Of a stretch of 64,000 bases of DNA, positions 33,076-44,599 are shown in pieces. The stretch covers positions 16,104,450 through 16,168,449 of the forward strand of contig CP136069.1 of NCBI GenBank assembly GCA_032622095.1. The letters run 5' to 3'. Positions within the stretch are counted from its first letter, which is position 1. Each line of letters opens with the position of its first letter. The DNA is from Siphonodentalium dalli. Lineage: Eukaryota > Mollusca > Scaphopoda > Gadilida > Siphonodentaliidae. The notes beneath the pieces are model-generated. The model saw only the letters and a list, made by a program, of their open reading frames with translations, did no database searches and was not told the origin of the DNA. The position numbers and the translations under genes are program-made.

Positions 33076-33465
33076 ATGTATAGAATGTTTAATCATGATA
33101 TACAATTTGAAGATTATCTTAATATCCTTGACACTAAAAATCGGGTAACCCTAGCCAGATTTCGCACATGTAATCACCAGTTACCCATATATAGAAAAAG
33201 GCCACTGGAGTACCTACCGGATAGATTATGCCCGCTGTGTCATACTCGAAGTCTGTGTGATGAAATACGTTTTCTATTAGAATGCAAATCTTTTAAGGAC
33301 TCGAGTAAAGTTTTTTTAAATCATAAATATATTATGAAATAAGATGTTATGTCATCGATGGATGAAATTCTCAATATGAAAGATCCCATATCCCTTCTTA
33401 GACCCTGCTCGTTTATTAGACTCATCACTCTATACTATCAATGCATGAATTCTAATCATGATTGA
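33076..33465 (+). pseudogene. LINE C-terminal fragment
   Basis: The frame reads RVTLARFRTCNHQLPIYRK, then LCPLCHTRSLCDEIRFLLEC, the LINE knuckle with R replacing the usual H. A TAA at 33340 is followed in the same frame by DPISLLRPCSFIRLITLYYQ, the expected helical tail, up to about 33465. The upstream reverse transcriptase is not recognisable. Confidence 0.75.
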
Positions 33466-36400
33466 GACATTCATTTGATGACATTCAAATAATTCGCATT
33501 CAGGGATGAACAGATCTTGAATTCAAACACATTGGATAGCACCAAGTTGATTATTGAATTTACTACCTGGCATGCCTGTCAATGAACGAGTTTGAAACTG
33601 CGAATCAATTGTTAGTATGATCATCATCTACATGTATGTTTTTTATATCCGTATAAACATAAACATGTTATAATATTGATAATGTGATTTCGTGTAACCA
33701 TCGGACTATATATAACCGACCAGCCATACTTATACCTCAACCGATGAATATAGCAAATATACAGGAAACAGAATATAATAGAACCATGACCAGACAGTCT
33801 TTATAAATGGTAAAAATATTAAAATGAAATACAAGTTCCACCTTTAGTCAGCGTTCTGATATTAGCCACTACCAGCCTCGATGGATATATAGTAATAGGG
33901 AATTATTTACCTGTTTTTATATATATTACGAGCGCTTTTGAATTATAAATATCGCATAGATTGCATGTTATTGTCACGTTTGTACCCTTGGTTGTGTAAA
34001 CAAACATCAAAATTGTTACGTTACGATTGTTTATAGACTATACTATTATATCATGATTTGTTCATTGTTATTTCTAAATTATAACCTACAACGAAGACCG
34101 CCCGTCCCTTTAAATGACAATTCATTCCACACATTCGTCTGATACTAGAAAATACACAGCACATGCATGACGAAAATATTTACTTCCCGGTTCCGTTCTA
34201 TTTACGAACACAAACGCGCGCGAGTAACACTGTCGTCCAGATTTGTAAAATGCGCGGTGCAGGCTTGCTCGTCTCAGCTGATACGCTGGTAGCGGTTTTG
34301 ACAACAAACGATGTTTATTTATTCCAACCTGCTACATGTCCGGGGTTACATGCATATGTCATCTTTTATATTATAATCATGCTATATCATAATTGTATAT
34401 AAATCTCTATTTCTCAATATCCGTTACATGTAATTGTCATGTATTATATGGATGAGAGAATAAAGCATCTACTTCAAACAAAAGGGTGGTACATTTAATA
34501 CAAGAAAACCAATGTCAGAAATGGTAACGCGCTCAAGATCATATATTATATACACATGATTGTAATTATAGAATATAAAATATATTGGTTTCGCGAATGA
34601 CCAACTCAGAATTCCGTTAAAATAACAATAACAACCAGCACCTAATTAACGAACCGGCGACCGACTCGGCCGTCTCCGACCACAACCATCAGTGGGCTGC
34701 AAAACGAAAAGTATCTATAAAAGTTGAAATATAAGACTTACAAATTATCTTTTTCATTTCTTTTATTTGTAATTGACATAGCTTATCACAAACCAAAAAT
34801 AAACATTATTGGCATAATGTTAATTAACGACAATAAACGAAATTGAAATTCCCAACTACACCTTTTACCGGACTCGGCCTCCGGCTCGCAGTTCGACTTT
34901 TAATCATCCCAAAATTTCTCATTCTATAAATAAAACACCCATGTTAATGTCAGCGGCCACAGCTATCTAGAATCTCTAGGACAGTATACACGCGGCGCGC
35001 GTAATAATCGATTTGATGTCTGGTGTAAACATATTTTTTTTCTAAATCATGCACAGGCATTAACAAATTGTAGGCTATAATATAAAGACAACTGCACGAG
35101 AGAATGGGATTTACCAGAACATAACATAATATACATAACAATGGCTTCAACGTGAAAAATACCGCTATTGGATAATTATTTAAGTCAATATGTGAACACT
35201 GTAGATCTATTTCCCCATGTTATTCGTGGTGATCGATTCACAAACGTTTACATTTTCTCACAAGTATCCACTTCGAATGACTTTCGCCCCTTTAATACCA
35301 ACGGAAAAAATGTATTCAATACACTGTGTGAAAAGGAGAATACGACATTGTTCTGAAATGTAGTAAACTAGAAGGCATGTTTTTATATCTGACCAAATGT
35401 TTGAAACTAAAGTCTCTTCTCTTCCATAACATTCCTATATTCTGATTATCCCAATCAGTTATACAAGTATACATGTACATTTAAATGGTCTATTGTCAAC
35501 TGGAGGGGTTTTCGGGGGAAATAACCAGACGACAGATATATACAAGTACACAATGGGTCATATGTATTGGATGGTTATGTTTAAGTAATAAACGAAACAA
35601 ACGAAATGTTTAGATAATAAATTTATCAAGTTATCCACGTCATTGTTCATGGTGATGTATTTCCGATATTTTCCTCACGGATACACTGCCAGAGCAATGG
35701 GCGCCTTTAACATACATACATGTACAATAAGTAACAACCGAAGCGAACAGTAATTATTGTTATTAAACTGTTGAACACGAGCGATATTTGAACACTTATA
35801 TCTAGTGTATTGTCTTATTATCGATTCAATTGTCGAAAACCCGAGACAACATACCTGTAATAGAGAACAATCCGTCGAGAAACGTACGACAATCGAACAG
35901 ACTTCAAGAATGAAATCTTAACTAGCTACGTTCCTAATCGTGACTGGCGGTAAATAGTATCTGTTGTTTTTGCTTTCAATACCACGTGGAAAACTATGCC
36001 CAATAGTGTTCGGTATTCGACGGATTTCGGTATTCGAATATTCGGTTCAAATAACGAGCGAATATTCGAATAGTATTCGAATATTTAGATAAATTATAGA
36101 ATTATATATATAACATATTTTGGAACCAATTTATTATTTAACGAAATAGCATATTTATCTATGCACACGTGTAAGCAAATAAATTGGCTGGGGTACGTCG
36201 GGGTGCGTCATTATTTTGTTCTCTTATGCTGTCAGTTTGAGATAAAAAATAACTACACTGTCACAACATCACAAAGTTTCCAGGTTTTGTACTGGTGGAA
36301 TATGGTGAATAGGGGTTGCCTTGCCTGTTCCTTTTCTTTCTGTGCCGTGTGTATTCCTCACATAGTTCCACAATTTGTTCGTAGTGCCACAGTAACTAAG

Positions 36401-37440
36401 AACATGATCTGGATTGAGCTTGCCTTTTTATTTTTGGTATCCAACGTGAAGTGAGTCCATATATCTGATTTCTTCGAATTTGACAAAACAAAACGATGCC
36501 TTATATGTCCGCTTCCTATGACCACATGCAAGCACGGTCTGGTTTACACCTAGCCAATAAAATTATTTCGACGCCATGACGCCAATAAAATCAGAGATAT
36601 CTTTATTACCTCCAAGTATAGGAGAGATTGATACACATGACATATAAATACAGTTGGATTAAAGTGGGCTCCCCTGACCAATGTGGTGGGCCGTTATGTA
36701 CAAGTATCGAGAGGAATTGGAAACCACGAGAGTGAAGCATATATGCATTTGAATGTTCACAACAGCTTTTGTTGCAGGAAAATCTGATTTGTCCAACAGA
36801 TATGACAGTTAGTCGTTACAACATGCGTGGGTGTTGAGAAGATAATTACAATGGACGAGACACGGGTTGCTGTACGCCATTCCTTATCATTGTGCTGAGA
36901 ACGTACAGGAACTTCGCAGAATATAGTACTAGTTCCTTGAGGCAGTGAGATATGTGTTCTGTTAGGGTTTCCAGAGAACTTCCGAGGATGCACTTCTTTG
37001 GTTCAAGTGACGTGGTTTGAGTGTCCCGGTGGAGGTGTCAAATTTTTAACCAGCGTCATACAGGTCCCTTAATTAAATCAGACCAAATTCCCAACTCCGG
37101 GACATTCCATCTGCCCCCACCTCTTTCGGTCGAAATTTTCCAACATACACCACAGATTTTCCAACGGCTGCGAGTGTTCAACCTGACACCCAATGTAACT
37201 GAAAATTGACTAACTTATTTAAATCCAAAAGTTATACCAAAAGTTGAAACATTTCTGACTTTTGGTCAAAAACAATACATTTCAGATAATTTATTTGGTT
37301 TCAAAAGCTATCAAGACGATTTCAAACTAATTGGTGGAAGCGGTACGTGAGACCATCGCCATATCCGTTTTTCACAAATTTATGTACTAGTTTGTCTAAT
37401 AATGTTCAAGCTATTTCGATTGGCAGAATGTATATTGTAA
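33466..37440. other. Long stretch without a supported gene
   Basis: Both strands give only short frames without recognisable motifs. The composition is AT-rich with many ATAT tracts. The patch GTTTCCAGGTTTTGTACTGG at 36275 resembles part of repeat R2. The only clear local structure is the ATTCG-type array at 36008-36085. Confidence 0.5.
36008..36085. repeat. Short degenerate ATTCG/TATTCGAA array
   Basis: TATTCG and its self-complementary form ATTCGAAT recur about ten times in 78 bp, giving overlapping short palindromes. It looks like local slippage expansion. Confidence 0.75.
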
Positions 37441-37449
37441 TGAAATTAC

Positions 37450-37589
37450 TAAATGTTATCTAAACGGCCCTGAGCTGTCCTTCTATGACCACATCGTACT
37501 TAGTTTCACATTAGCCCAAATTGTCATATCGCGAATTTCGGAATCGTAAATCGTTACAACATACATCAACTATTTCACACTTTCACTTC
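37450..37589 (+). repeat. LTR-like direct repeat, left copy
   Basis: AATGTTATCTAAACGGCC, then CGTACTTAGTTTC, CATATCGCGAATTTCGGAAT and TTTCACACTTTCACTTC match 44463-44593 in the same orientation. The match stops abruptly at 37589, where protease coding sequence begins. Confidence 0.7.
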
Positions 37590-39050
37590 GTAAATCGTGA
37601 AGCTTTCCAATTTCTTCTAGATAGTGGGGCCACTTGTTATATCTTTGCTTATAACAGGGTGCAAAATTGGAATTTACCAAGGCAGACTTCTCGTGGTATC
37701 ATTCATAATGTTAATGGAGATACTATTCACTTTCATGGAGTTGTAACAATCGATATTGATTTTGGTAAAGAGGTACTTTCAAATGCTATTATAATGTGTG
37801 AAATCACTCCCGATAGTATGTTGGGGCAGGATTTCTTGATGAATTATGACACTACTTTTGATTATAATTCTCAAACTGTTCAAATGGGAGGAATGCAGTT
37901 GCCATGTTCCATAACTGCCAATGTTGGTAAATCCTGTCGAGTTGAGGTAATACAACCTGCCCATGCTGTGAGTGCAGTACACGTCGTCATAATTGGAGCT
38001 AAAGAATTACCAACCCACATGTGTTGAGCCAACAAATAAGAACATTTACATGATACAAATTGTGATAGATACCAGTGTTAATACCAAGATAGTAAAACTA
38101 ATTATGGATAATGAACCAGTACAGCTACAACAAAAAGTAGTGCTGAGAAACTGTGAACCATTGGAATACATAATCTACCAGGGACATGTAGGCTGGGCTG
38201 CCATGACAACAAATGCCACAGCAGTACCAAGACATCTAGCCGAAGCATTCGAAAAAGGTTCAGCATATTTAACCACAGATGAAAAAGCTAAATTCAAAGA
38301 CTTACTTATGAAGTATTATACAATACCATGGACATGTCGAGCTGAATTTTGCATATTTTTACCCACCCCGATAGCAGGGATAAGACAGCTTTTGTATCAC
38401 CAACCGGTGTCAGTATGCGTTCGAGGTCGTTCCATTCGGAATGATCAACAGTCCTATGGCCTTCTCAGGGTTAATGGAGGATGTCTTATGAGGATTGCAA
38501 TAGGAAGTGTGTTTGTTATAGGTAGATGATATCTGTGTACCATGCATTTCAGTAGAACAAGGAATAGAGAAGTTATCTCATGTTTTTGACAGAATCAGAC
38601 AAGCCAATCTAAAAAATTAAGCCATCAAAGACAAAATTCTTTGCAAAATGGGTCAAATTTCTAGGGCATATTGTATCAGAAGAGGGCGTAGCCACAGATA
38701 CAGAGAAAGTCACAGCAGTTGCCAAGTGGTCGGTCCCCACCAAGGTCAAACGTGTCCGAAGTTATATAGGGCTCTGTTCTTACTATCGTCGCCATATCAA
38801 GGGTTTTAGTGAAATTGCCAGACCACTCCATAAGGATCCAAGGTTTCCAACAGTATGACGTGAATGAACGGGTTATTGCCTATATGAGTAAGGCGATGAA
38901 TAAAGACAGTACTGCGTTGCCACAAAAGAGTTGCTCGTTTGGTCATGGCTTTAAGAAATTTTCATTGTTACCTTTATGGACAAGTGCTCGTGCGGACCGA
39001 TAGCGCAGCCATTAGCTGCATGGAAAGTCTGGTATAGTCTCTAATTCTTG
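37590..39050 (+). pseudogene. Ty3/gypsy-type pol pseudogene (protease, RT, RNase H parts)
   Basis: The aspartic protease shows FLLDSGATCYIF and the later MLGQDFLMNY. The RT is a wreck: a short conserved part up to about 38450, then VDDI just after a stop codon where the catalytic YVDD should be. Then come GHIVSEEGVATD (other frame) and GLCSYYRRHIKGF, the RT-RNase H junction. Remains of RNase H include VIAYMSKAMNK and LVRTDSAAI in shifted frames to about 39050. The integrase is not seen. The longest open piece is 37521-38027, whose first 23 codons come from the LTR-like repeat. Inactive and internally deleted. Confidence 0.85.
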
Positions 39051-39659
39051 AAAGGTTCGAGTTATCATGTGACAGACACTTTCTTTTTCAATTCTTCCAA
39101 GTGAAATGAGTTAGAGTGTATCTCCCCGTCAGTGTATCTCATTCCCCATATCCATGATCACAAACGGGGTTTTTCTTCTTCCAAATAGCTTTGCGAGATA
39201 GGCCGAGTTCATTTTCTTCATCCACGTACAATTAACCTTGTATGTACCTGAGACCAGTAGACTGAGATTGTTTTAGTTCATTTCTTCCTTCACGAATAAT
39301 CCTTTGTGTTGTGATGTCTATATCCTTCAGAGGCAGTCTGAGAATTTCATCTAGTATCCCCCAGTCTCATATTCATTAGACCACCAACGACAAGTAGATA
39401 CAGCGCCGCCTCGCTGGCTGAGTTAACCCTTTGGGTGCCAGGGGCCGATCGCATCTCCCTAAACCTACAAAATAAGTCTGTTAAAGAATATAAGAATAAA
39501 CTAGAATGAAACTGTAATTGCACAGCAATTTCGATACTTCCATGTTCGCCAATGACGGAAATTGTGTCACCTGATAAAGCGTCAGTTTTCAGGAGACACT
39601 TATATCAGTATGGTGACACTGCAGCTCATAGTAATACTCGGCAAACACAGATTCTATAA

Positions 39660-41110
39660 ATACTCAATGGCCATGCAGGTACAACATTTCAAATCAATTG
39701 GCCAAGCCGTTTCGACTGTATAAGAAATAAAACATTGATTTTGCAATTTTGCAAGTCATTCTAGGGGTCCGAAAACCCCATAACATGAGGTTTTTAAGCA
39801 GCCATAACTCGAGAAGTTTAAGTCCGTTTTTAAAAATCTGAGCGGAGTAGTGGTCAGCGACAACTAAAGTTTATGTCCAACAAATTTGATCAAAATCTGC
39901 GCCAAAATAGTTTTGAGATACATATCCACACGCCCGTTCTCCCGAACCGCAAGTGACATCAGTAAACTTTATATACCATTATAGAGCGCAGACACTGATG
40001 CACATAATGCAAAAAATCCCAACTCAATATCTCAAGCCCTTCTGGGTTGGGTATAAAGAGCGTTGTTTTATTCTTCTACCAGTAGCAAACGTTTTAACCG
40101 GAAGTGCTACCTCTATCACTTTTCAGTGTTTTAGAACACACATACAGGCGCAAATAATGAAAAAGGTCGGAACCCGATATGTCAAGCCGTTTCGGAGAAG
40201 ATACCCTAATAACAATAACACAGATAAAAAGCGTTATTTCCTAAGGTCAAGGTCATACCACTTTTCATGTTAGCGACTCGACTGCGTGTGCTCAATGGCT
40301 ATGCAGGTACGAAAATTCAAATCAATTGGCAAAGCCGTTTTGACGATATAAGAAATCAAACCTCCATTTTCAAGTAATTCTGGTGGCGCGAAAACCCCCC
40401 AAAAATAAGGTATTAAAGAAGCCATAACTCCAGAAGTTTAAGTCCGATTTAAAAAATTCGAGTGGAATATTGATCAGCGCCTACTAAAGATAATACATAC
40501 CAATTTTCATCAAAATCTGCGCCAAAATCCATACCCACACGCCCGTTCTCCCGAACCGGAAGTGAAATCCGTTAACTATATATATCATTAGAGAGCGCAG
40601 ATTTGCTGCACATCATGCAAAAAGTCCCAACTCAATATCTCAATCCCTTCTGGATTTCGCATAAAGAGCGTTGGTTTATGCTTCGACCAGTAGCGAACTT
40701 TTAGACCGGAAGTGCGAACCCTATCATTTTTCGGTGGTTCATAACACACATATATGCGCAAATAATGAAAAAAGTCCGAACCCGATATCTCATGCCGTTT
40801 ATGAGGAGATAGGTTTACAACAATAAAACCGATAAAGAGCGTTATTTCCAAAGGTCAAGGTCACACGAAATTCCCTATTTGTGCATCGACTGTGTATACT
40901 CAATGGCTATGCAGGTACCAAATTTCAAATCAATCGGACAAGCCGTTTCGACGATATAAGAAATCAAACATCGATTTCGCAAGTTACTTTTGTGTCGCGA
41001 AAAACCCCCAAAAATCAATAAAATGGCGATAACTCCGAGGGTCAAGGTCGGACGAAATTCTCAATAGGCCATTTAGCGAGATCTCCCAAGGTTTTATACT
41101 GAAGAAAAAA
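39660..41110. repeat. Tandem repeat with 610-626 bp period inside the TTAA element
   Basis: CTCAATGGCCATGCAGGTAC occurs near 39663, 40289 and 40899. Between them, CACACGCCCGTTCTCCCGAA occurs at 39927 and 40532, and TAAAGAGCGTT-type blocks recur. About 2.4 diverged copies. Confidence 0.85.
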
Positions 41111-41287
41111 ACCGCAAGTGAATCGGATCAGCCGTTCCCGAGATATAAGGGTGTTATTGGAATAATAAGAAAAAGAAAAAAATAATAATAAAAGCCAGAA
41201 GAATTACAATATACTTCCATGTTAAAACATGGAAGTATAATTATTAAAATTGTAAAAAATTGTAAAAAAAACAAAAAACATTGTTAG

Positions 41288-41335
41288 GCCAATGCATTCT
41301 ATGGTCGACTCGCATATATAATAGAATTCATTGGC
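41288..41335. repeat. Single outer hairpin of the double-hairpin module (H5)
   Basis: TTGTTAGGCCAATGCATTCT is followed by a shortened loop and CATTGGCACAGGG. One arm has lost about 20 bases. Only the right half of the module is present. Confidence 0.8.
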
Positions 41336-41389
41336 ACAGGGTATATGGGTTCGTACAAAAATCGACCTGGCACTCAAAGGGTTAAACTT

Positions 41390-42190
41390 CCTCCTCTCCA
41401 CGTAATCATCAGTGTTCCGATGTGCAGAATTCCATTGTAACCACGTCAGACTAATGCATCGTAGTTTGAAAGTCTGATAGACTGACCATCGTTCCTCTCT
41501 TGTATATTGTATTTGACGTCTTAATGAATAATTCCCTGGGAGGATGTTCTGTTCTTATATTAATCATTCCACAATATTATTACTAAAACAAAAAAACTAA
41601 ATAAAAAATCACTTATTCATTTTGTATGGGTCCACCTGGGCCACAATTCATTGAATAATTTAATAAGTAATTATCATATGTGTTTTATTGTCTCACATCA
41701 GAAATCGAAATAGTACACTATATCATTGACATAAATATGGCTAGATTTCTTGGTTCACTCTTATTAACTTTTTTATGACGATATAATTCTAGCGAAACCT
41801 AGATGCTAAATTCCATAAATGAACCTGCTGGGAATTTTTAGTTGAAACAATGAAGTATCAACTGGGTTCGTCGCAGAGTTTTACTCAAAATCCTGTTTAA
41901 TAGGATAGAATGCATCTGATTTAATGCAAAGTCTAACAGGAAGCATTTCGAGAAAGGTGCCCCACGAATAGCCAAAATTGGACCAACAGAGGCTCAATGC
42001 TAGTGGACTCCTAAAAAGTTACTAGGGTCATAGCTGCCGTTAAACCTTAATAGATGTAGGGGCGAATCCATGCTGATCCAGTCATGGTACCGCAGACTGT
42101 GCTCAGTATAACTATGGTATGAGTAGTTCAGCGATTACACCTCGAGTTTCAGCTAATGTTTGCAAACGATAAGTAAACACTCAAGAATGA
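41390..42190. other. Stretch without a supported gene
   Basis: AT-rich; the flank resumes after the TTAA element. No reading frame with recognisable motifs. Confidence 0.4.
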
Positions 42191-42216
42191 GTTCAATTTA
42201 TGTTCATTCCAGAAAC

Positions 42217-43913
42217 CATGTCAGAGGAAAAGAATGATCCAATGTTGGCACTGTCCCCAGACATTTGGAACTAAAACAGAACTTAAAAACCATGCCACGA
42301 GCAGCTGGCTTCTAAAAGTAAAATGTCCATAGTGCAGCCATTTGTCCGAACTGAGGCGAATGGTGGAACTGCGGCTGCATGTCAAGAACCACCATCTTAC
42401 AAAATTTCTGAAGTGCAAGTCGGCCTTCTGGTCTGAACGGAATGGGTTTTGGCTGTCTAAGAAAGCTGTAGATTATCTCAAGGCGATAGGACAGTCTGCC
42501 AAGGATTCACCAGGGGCGACAATGGAAAGGGCTGAATTGCTGTGTAAATATATTCAGATAGATCCAGAGAGAAGACAAAAATTGATCAAGGGGTGGAGTC
42601 CATCGGACGAATCACAATCTGCAGAGGTGGTCCTCACGATACCCGACGACGAACCGCAATTGGAAGAGCCAAGCCATTCGTTCAGATTGTCAGTGAGTAA
42701 GATAAAGACTGAAATGAATAAACCAACTACAAAAATTGGAGCAACGAAGATTGTTCACACACCACAACCAACTACAACGGCGACTGAAGATACGAGTAAA
42801 GACTCGGTGGTAGTTGTTAACATAGAATGTGTAGTGGACAAAAGGGTCATCACAATGAAAGACGTCCAGAGGAACATCGCCAGGTTGGAGAAAGAGGGAT
42901 TCGATGAGCCGAATAAAGATAGATTGAGACGAAAGAGAAAACGTAAAATGATTATCCCACATGGACGTCAGAGTGCAGTCGGTGACATCGACGAGATGGT
43001 AATTAAATACAAAACTGCCAGACTGTTGGAAATTGACCGAATTTCCCAAAGAAGCCATAAAAGAAGTTCGAAGGATTGAAGACGTATATATGATTATAAG
43101 TGATAAGGTAGAGGAGTAATTTGGGCCCATGTCGGATGAGATGATCAGTTGTCCACGACTAATGCCAATTCCACCACCATTATCACCACTAAGTGCGGAA
43201 GAGGCCACCGACATGGAAATCGGTCAAGTGATTGATGCGGCCATCCCAGCTTCACCAACAGCCACTGGAAATTACTTGTCGCCGTCACAGTCGAATGATC
43301 AGCTTCTACCACCAACAGAAATTGACATGGCGGACATCAAACTGATATAACGTATTCAACTCCCACCCCCACCACCACCTTCTGAGCCAGACTTACAATC
43401 TTCACCAATTTCAACTACAACAAACAAGATAGAACCAACCTCACTAAGTTCAATATCACCGCGCCGTGAGTTGGAATTGGCATTGCCGCCTCTGCCACAA
43501 ATTTCAACGCTGCCGCCAAGCGAGTCAGAGCTGACACTGCCAACTCCACCATAAAGATAAACATTGCCACCAAGCGACATGGAATTGCCATTGCCGCCTC
43601 CTCCCATCACAGTGCCGCTGCCAATTCCAATGCCACTGCCGAGTTACGTTTCACTACCATCGCCACTACCATCATTACTAACATTTCCAGTACAGTAATC
43701 AAGTCAGCCGACAGACATACGACCACCATCACCTCCACCACAGATACAGAGCAGCCCATGTTATAGCAGGACATGGGCTCGTCGGACGATGACGACAGAC
43801 CACCATACAGCAAAGAGCAGCAGAGCTGATAAAAAGAGGGTGCATGTCGAAATTTTCAGCTGCCAGGCGGCAATGAGGAAACACCAGCATCAAGATGGAT
43901 CTACGAAACAACA
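42217..43913 (+). pseudogene. C2H2 zinc-finger and proline-rich gene, broken, function unknown
   Basis: The first finger is IQCWHCPQTFGTKTELKNH. After an in-frame TAG (about 42331) comes a second C2H2 site, KCP-CSHLSELRR...LRLHVKNHH (C-x2-C-x14-H-x3-H counting the stop as one residue). FWSERNGFWLSKK and a long hydrophilic part follow to 43079. The frame shifts near 43035, stops at 43117, and continues as MSDEM. It then becomes strongly proline-rich with stops (PPPPP near 43365, repeated LPP and PPS motifs to about 43690). Codon pattern and low-complexity content agree over the whole span, so it was one gene. It lies between the gypsy pol remains and the right LTR-like repeat, but membership of that element is not proved. 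Confidence 0.55.
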
Positions 43914-44445
43914 TGAAAATCAGTTGGCCCCCTCATAACTGGGAAGAAAAGAAGGGAAACGAGTAATAGTATGCTTGGGAAAGTTTGTTTACCGCAAAAT
44001 CACTTCACACCAAAGGCCAGCTATGTCCATATGTTCGGGAGGACACGCTAGATGAGTTCAACATGATTGGGCTTCCGGAGACTCCGGAAAATTACTAAAG
44101 TGCGAGCAACAAGACTAAGAGTCTTTTATCTGATTCGAAAAATACACTCGACTCTGACCAAGATACCACACGCTGATGGCATTGTTTCTCAATATGAAGC
44201 AACGGCAGGTTAAAAATCTAGGATGGCTGAAGCCGACGACATTCTGAAGGTAATTAACCACCTGCCACTCAGACTGACTACAGATAACTCCACGGCCTGA
44301 ACATCGATCATATCCAGTAAACTAAGAGGATTCGCGATCCATCCGCACCAGCACAACACAGCGTATTGACATAAATGAATTCCCGGTCTCCCCATGAAAA
44401 AGAACATAGCACAAGACAAGCATAATCCAGAAGAATTATTGTAAC

Positions 44446-44593
44446 TAGGGTGGGGAGTGTGTAAATGTTATCTAAACGGCCTTGAGCTGCCCCTCTATAC
44501 CACAACGTACTTAGTTTCGCATTAGCCCAACTAGTCATATCGCGAATTTCGGAATCGTGAATCGTTACATAATCAATTTCACACTTTCACTTC
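44446..44593 (+). repeat. LTR-like direct repeat, right copy, with upstream polypurine tract
   Basis: AGGGTGGGGAG at 44447-44457 lies directly before TGTGTAAATGTTATC, the usual order of polypurine tract then LTR starting TG. The sequence 44463-44593 repeats 37450-37589. The full LTR length cannot be fixed, since the left copy is truncated. Confidence 0.6.
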
Positions 44594-44599
44594 TTCGTA

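Larger units (their letters stand above)
39423..41385. mobile_element. TTAA element, 1.96 kb, piggyBac-like ends, no transposase
   Basis: The left end TTAACCCTTTGGGTGCCAGG pairs with the right end complement TTAACCCTTTGAGTGCCAGG. TTAA lies at both borders. The inside holds a 600-bp tandem repeat and, near the right end, one hairpin of the double-hairpin module (41288-41335). No reading frame resembles a transposase. It lies between the pol pseudogene and the zinc-finger pseudogene. Confidence 0.87.

Noticed and set aside
43356-43610. Glycine-rich minus-strand frame
   Set aside because: Complement of the proline-rich tract of the plus-strand zinc-finger pseudogene, which has upstream coding context.
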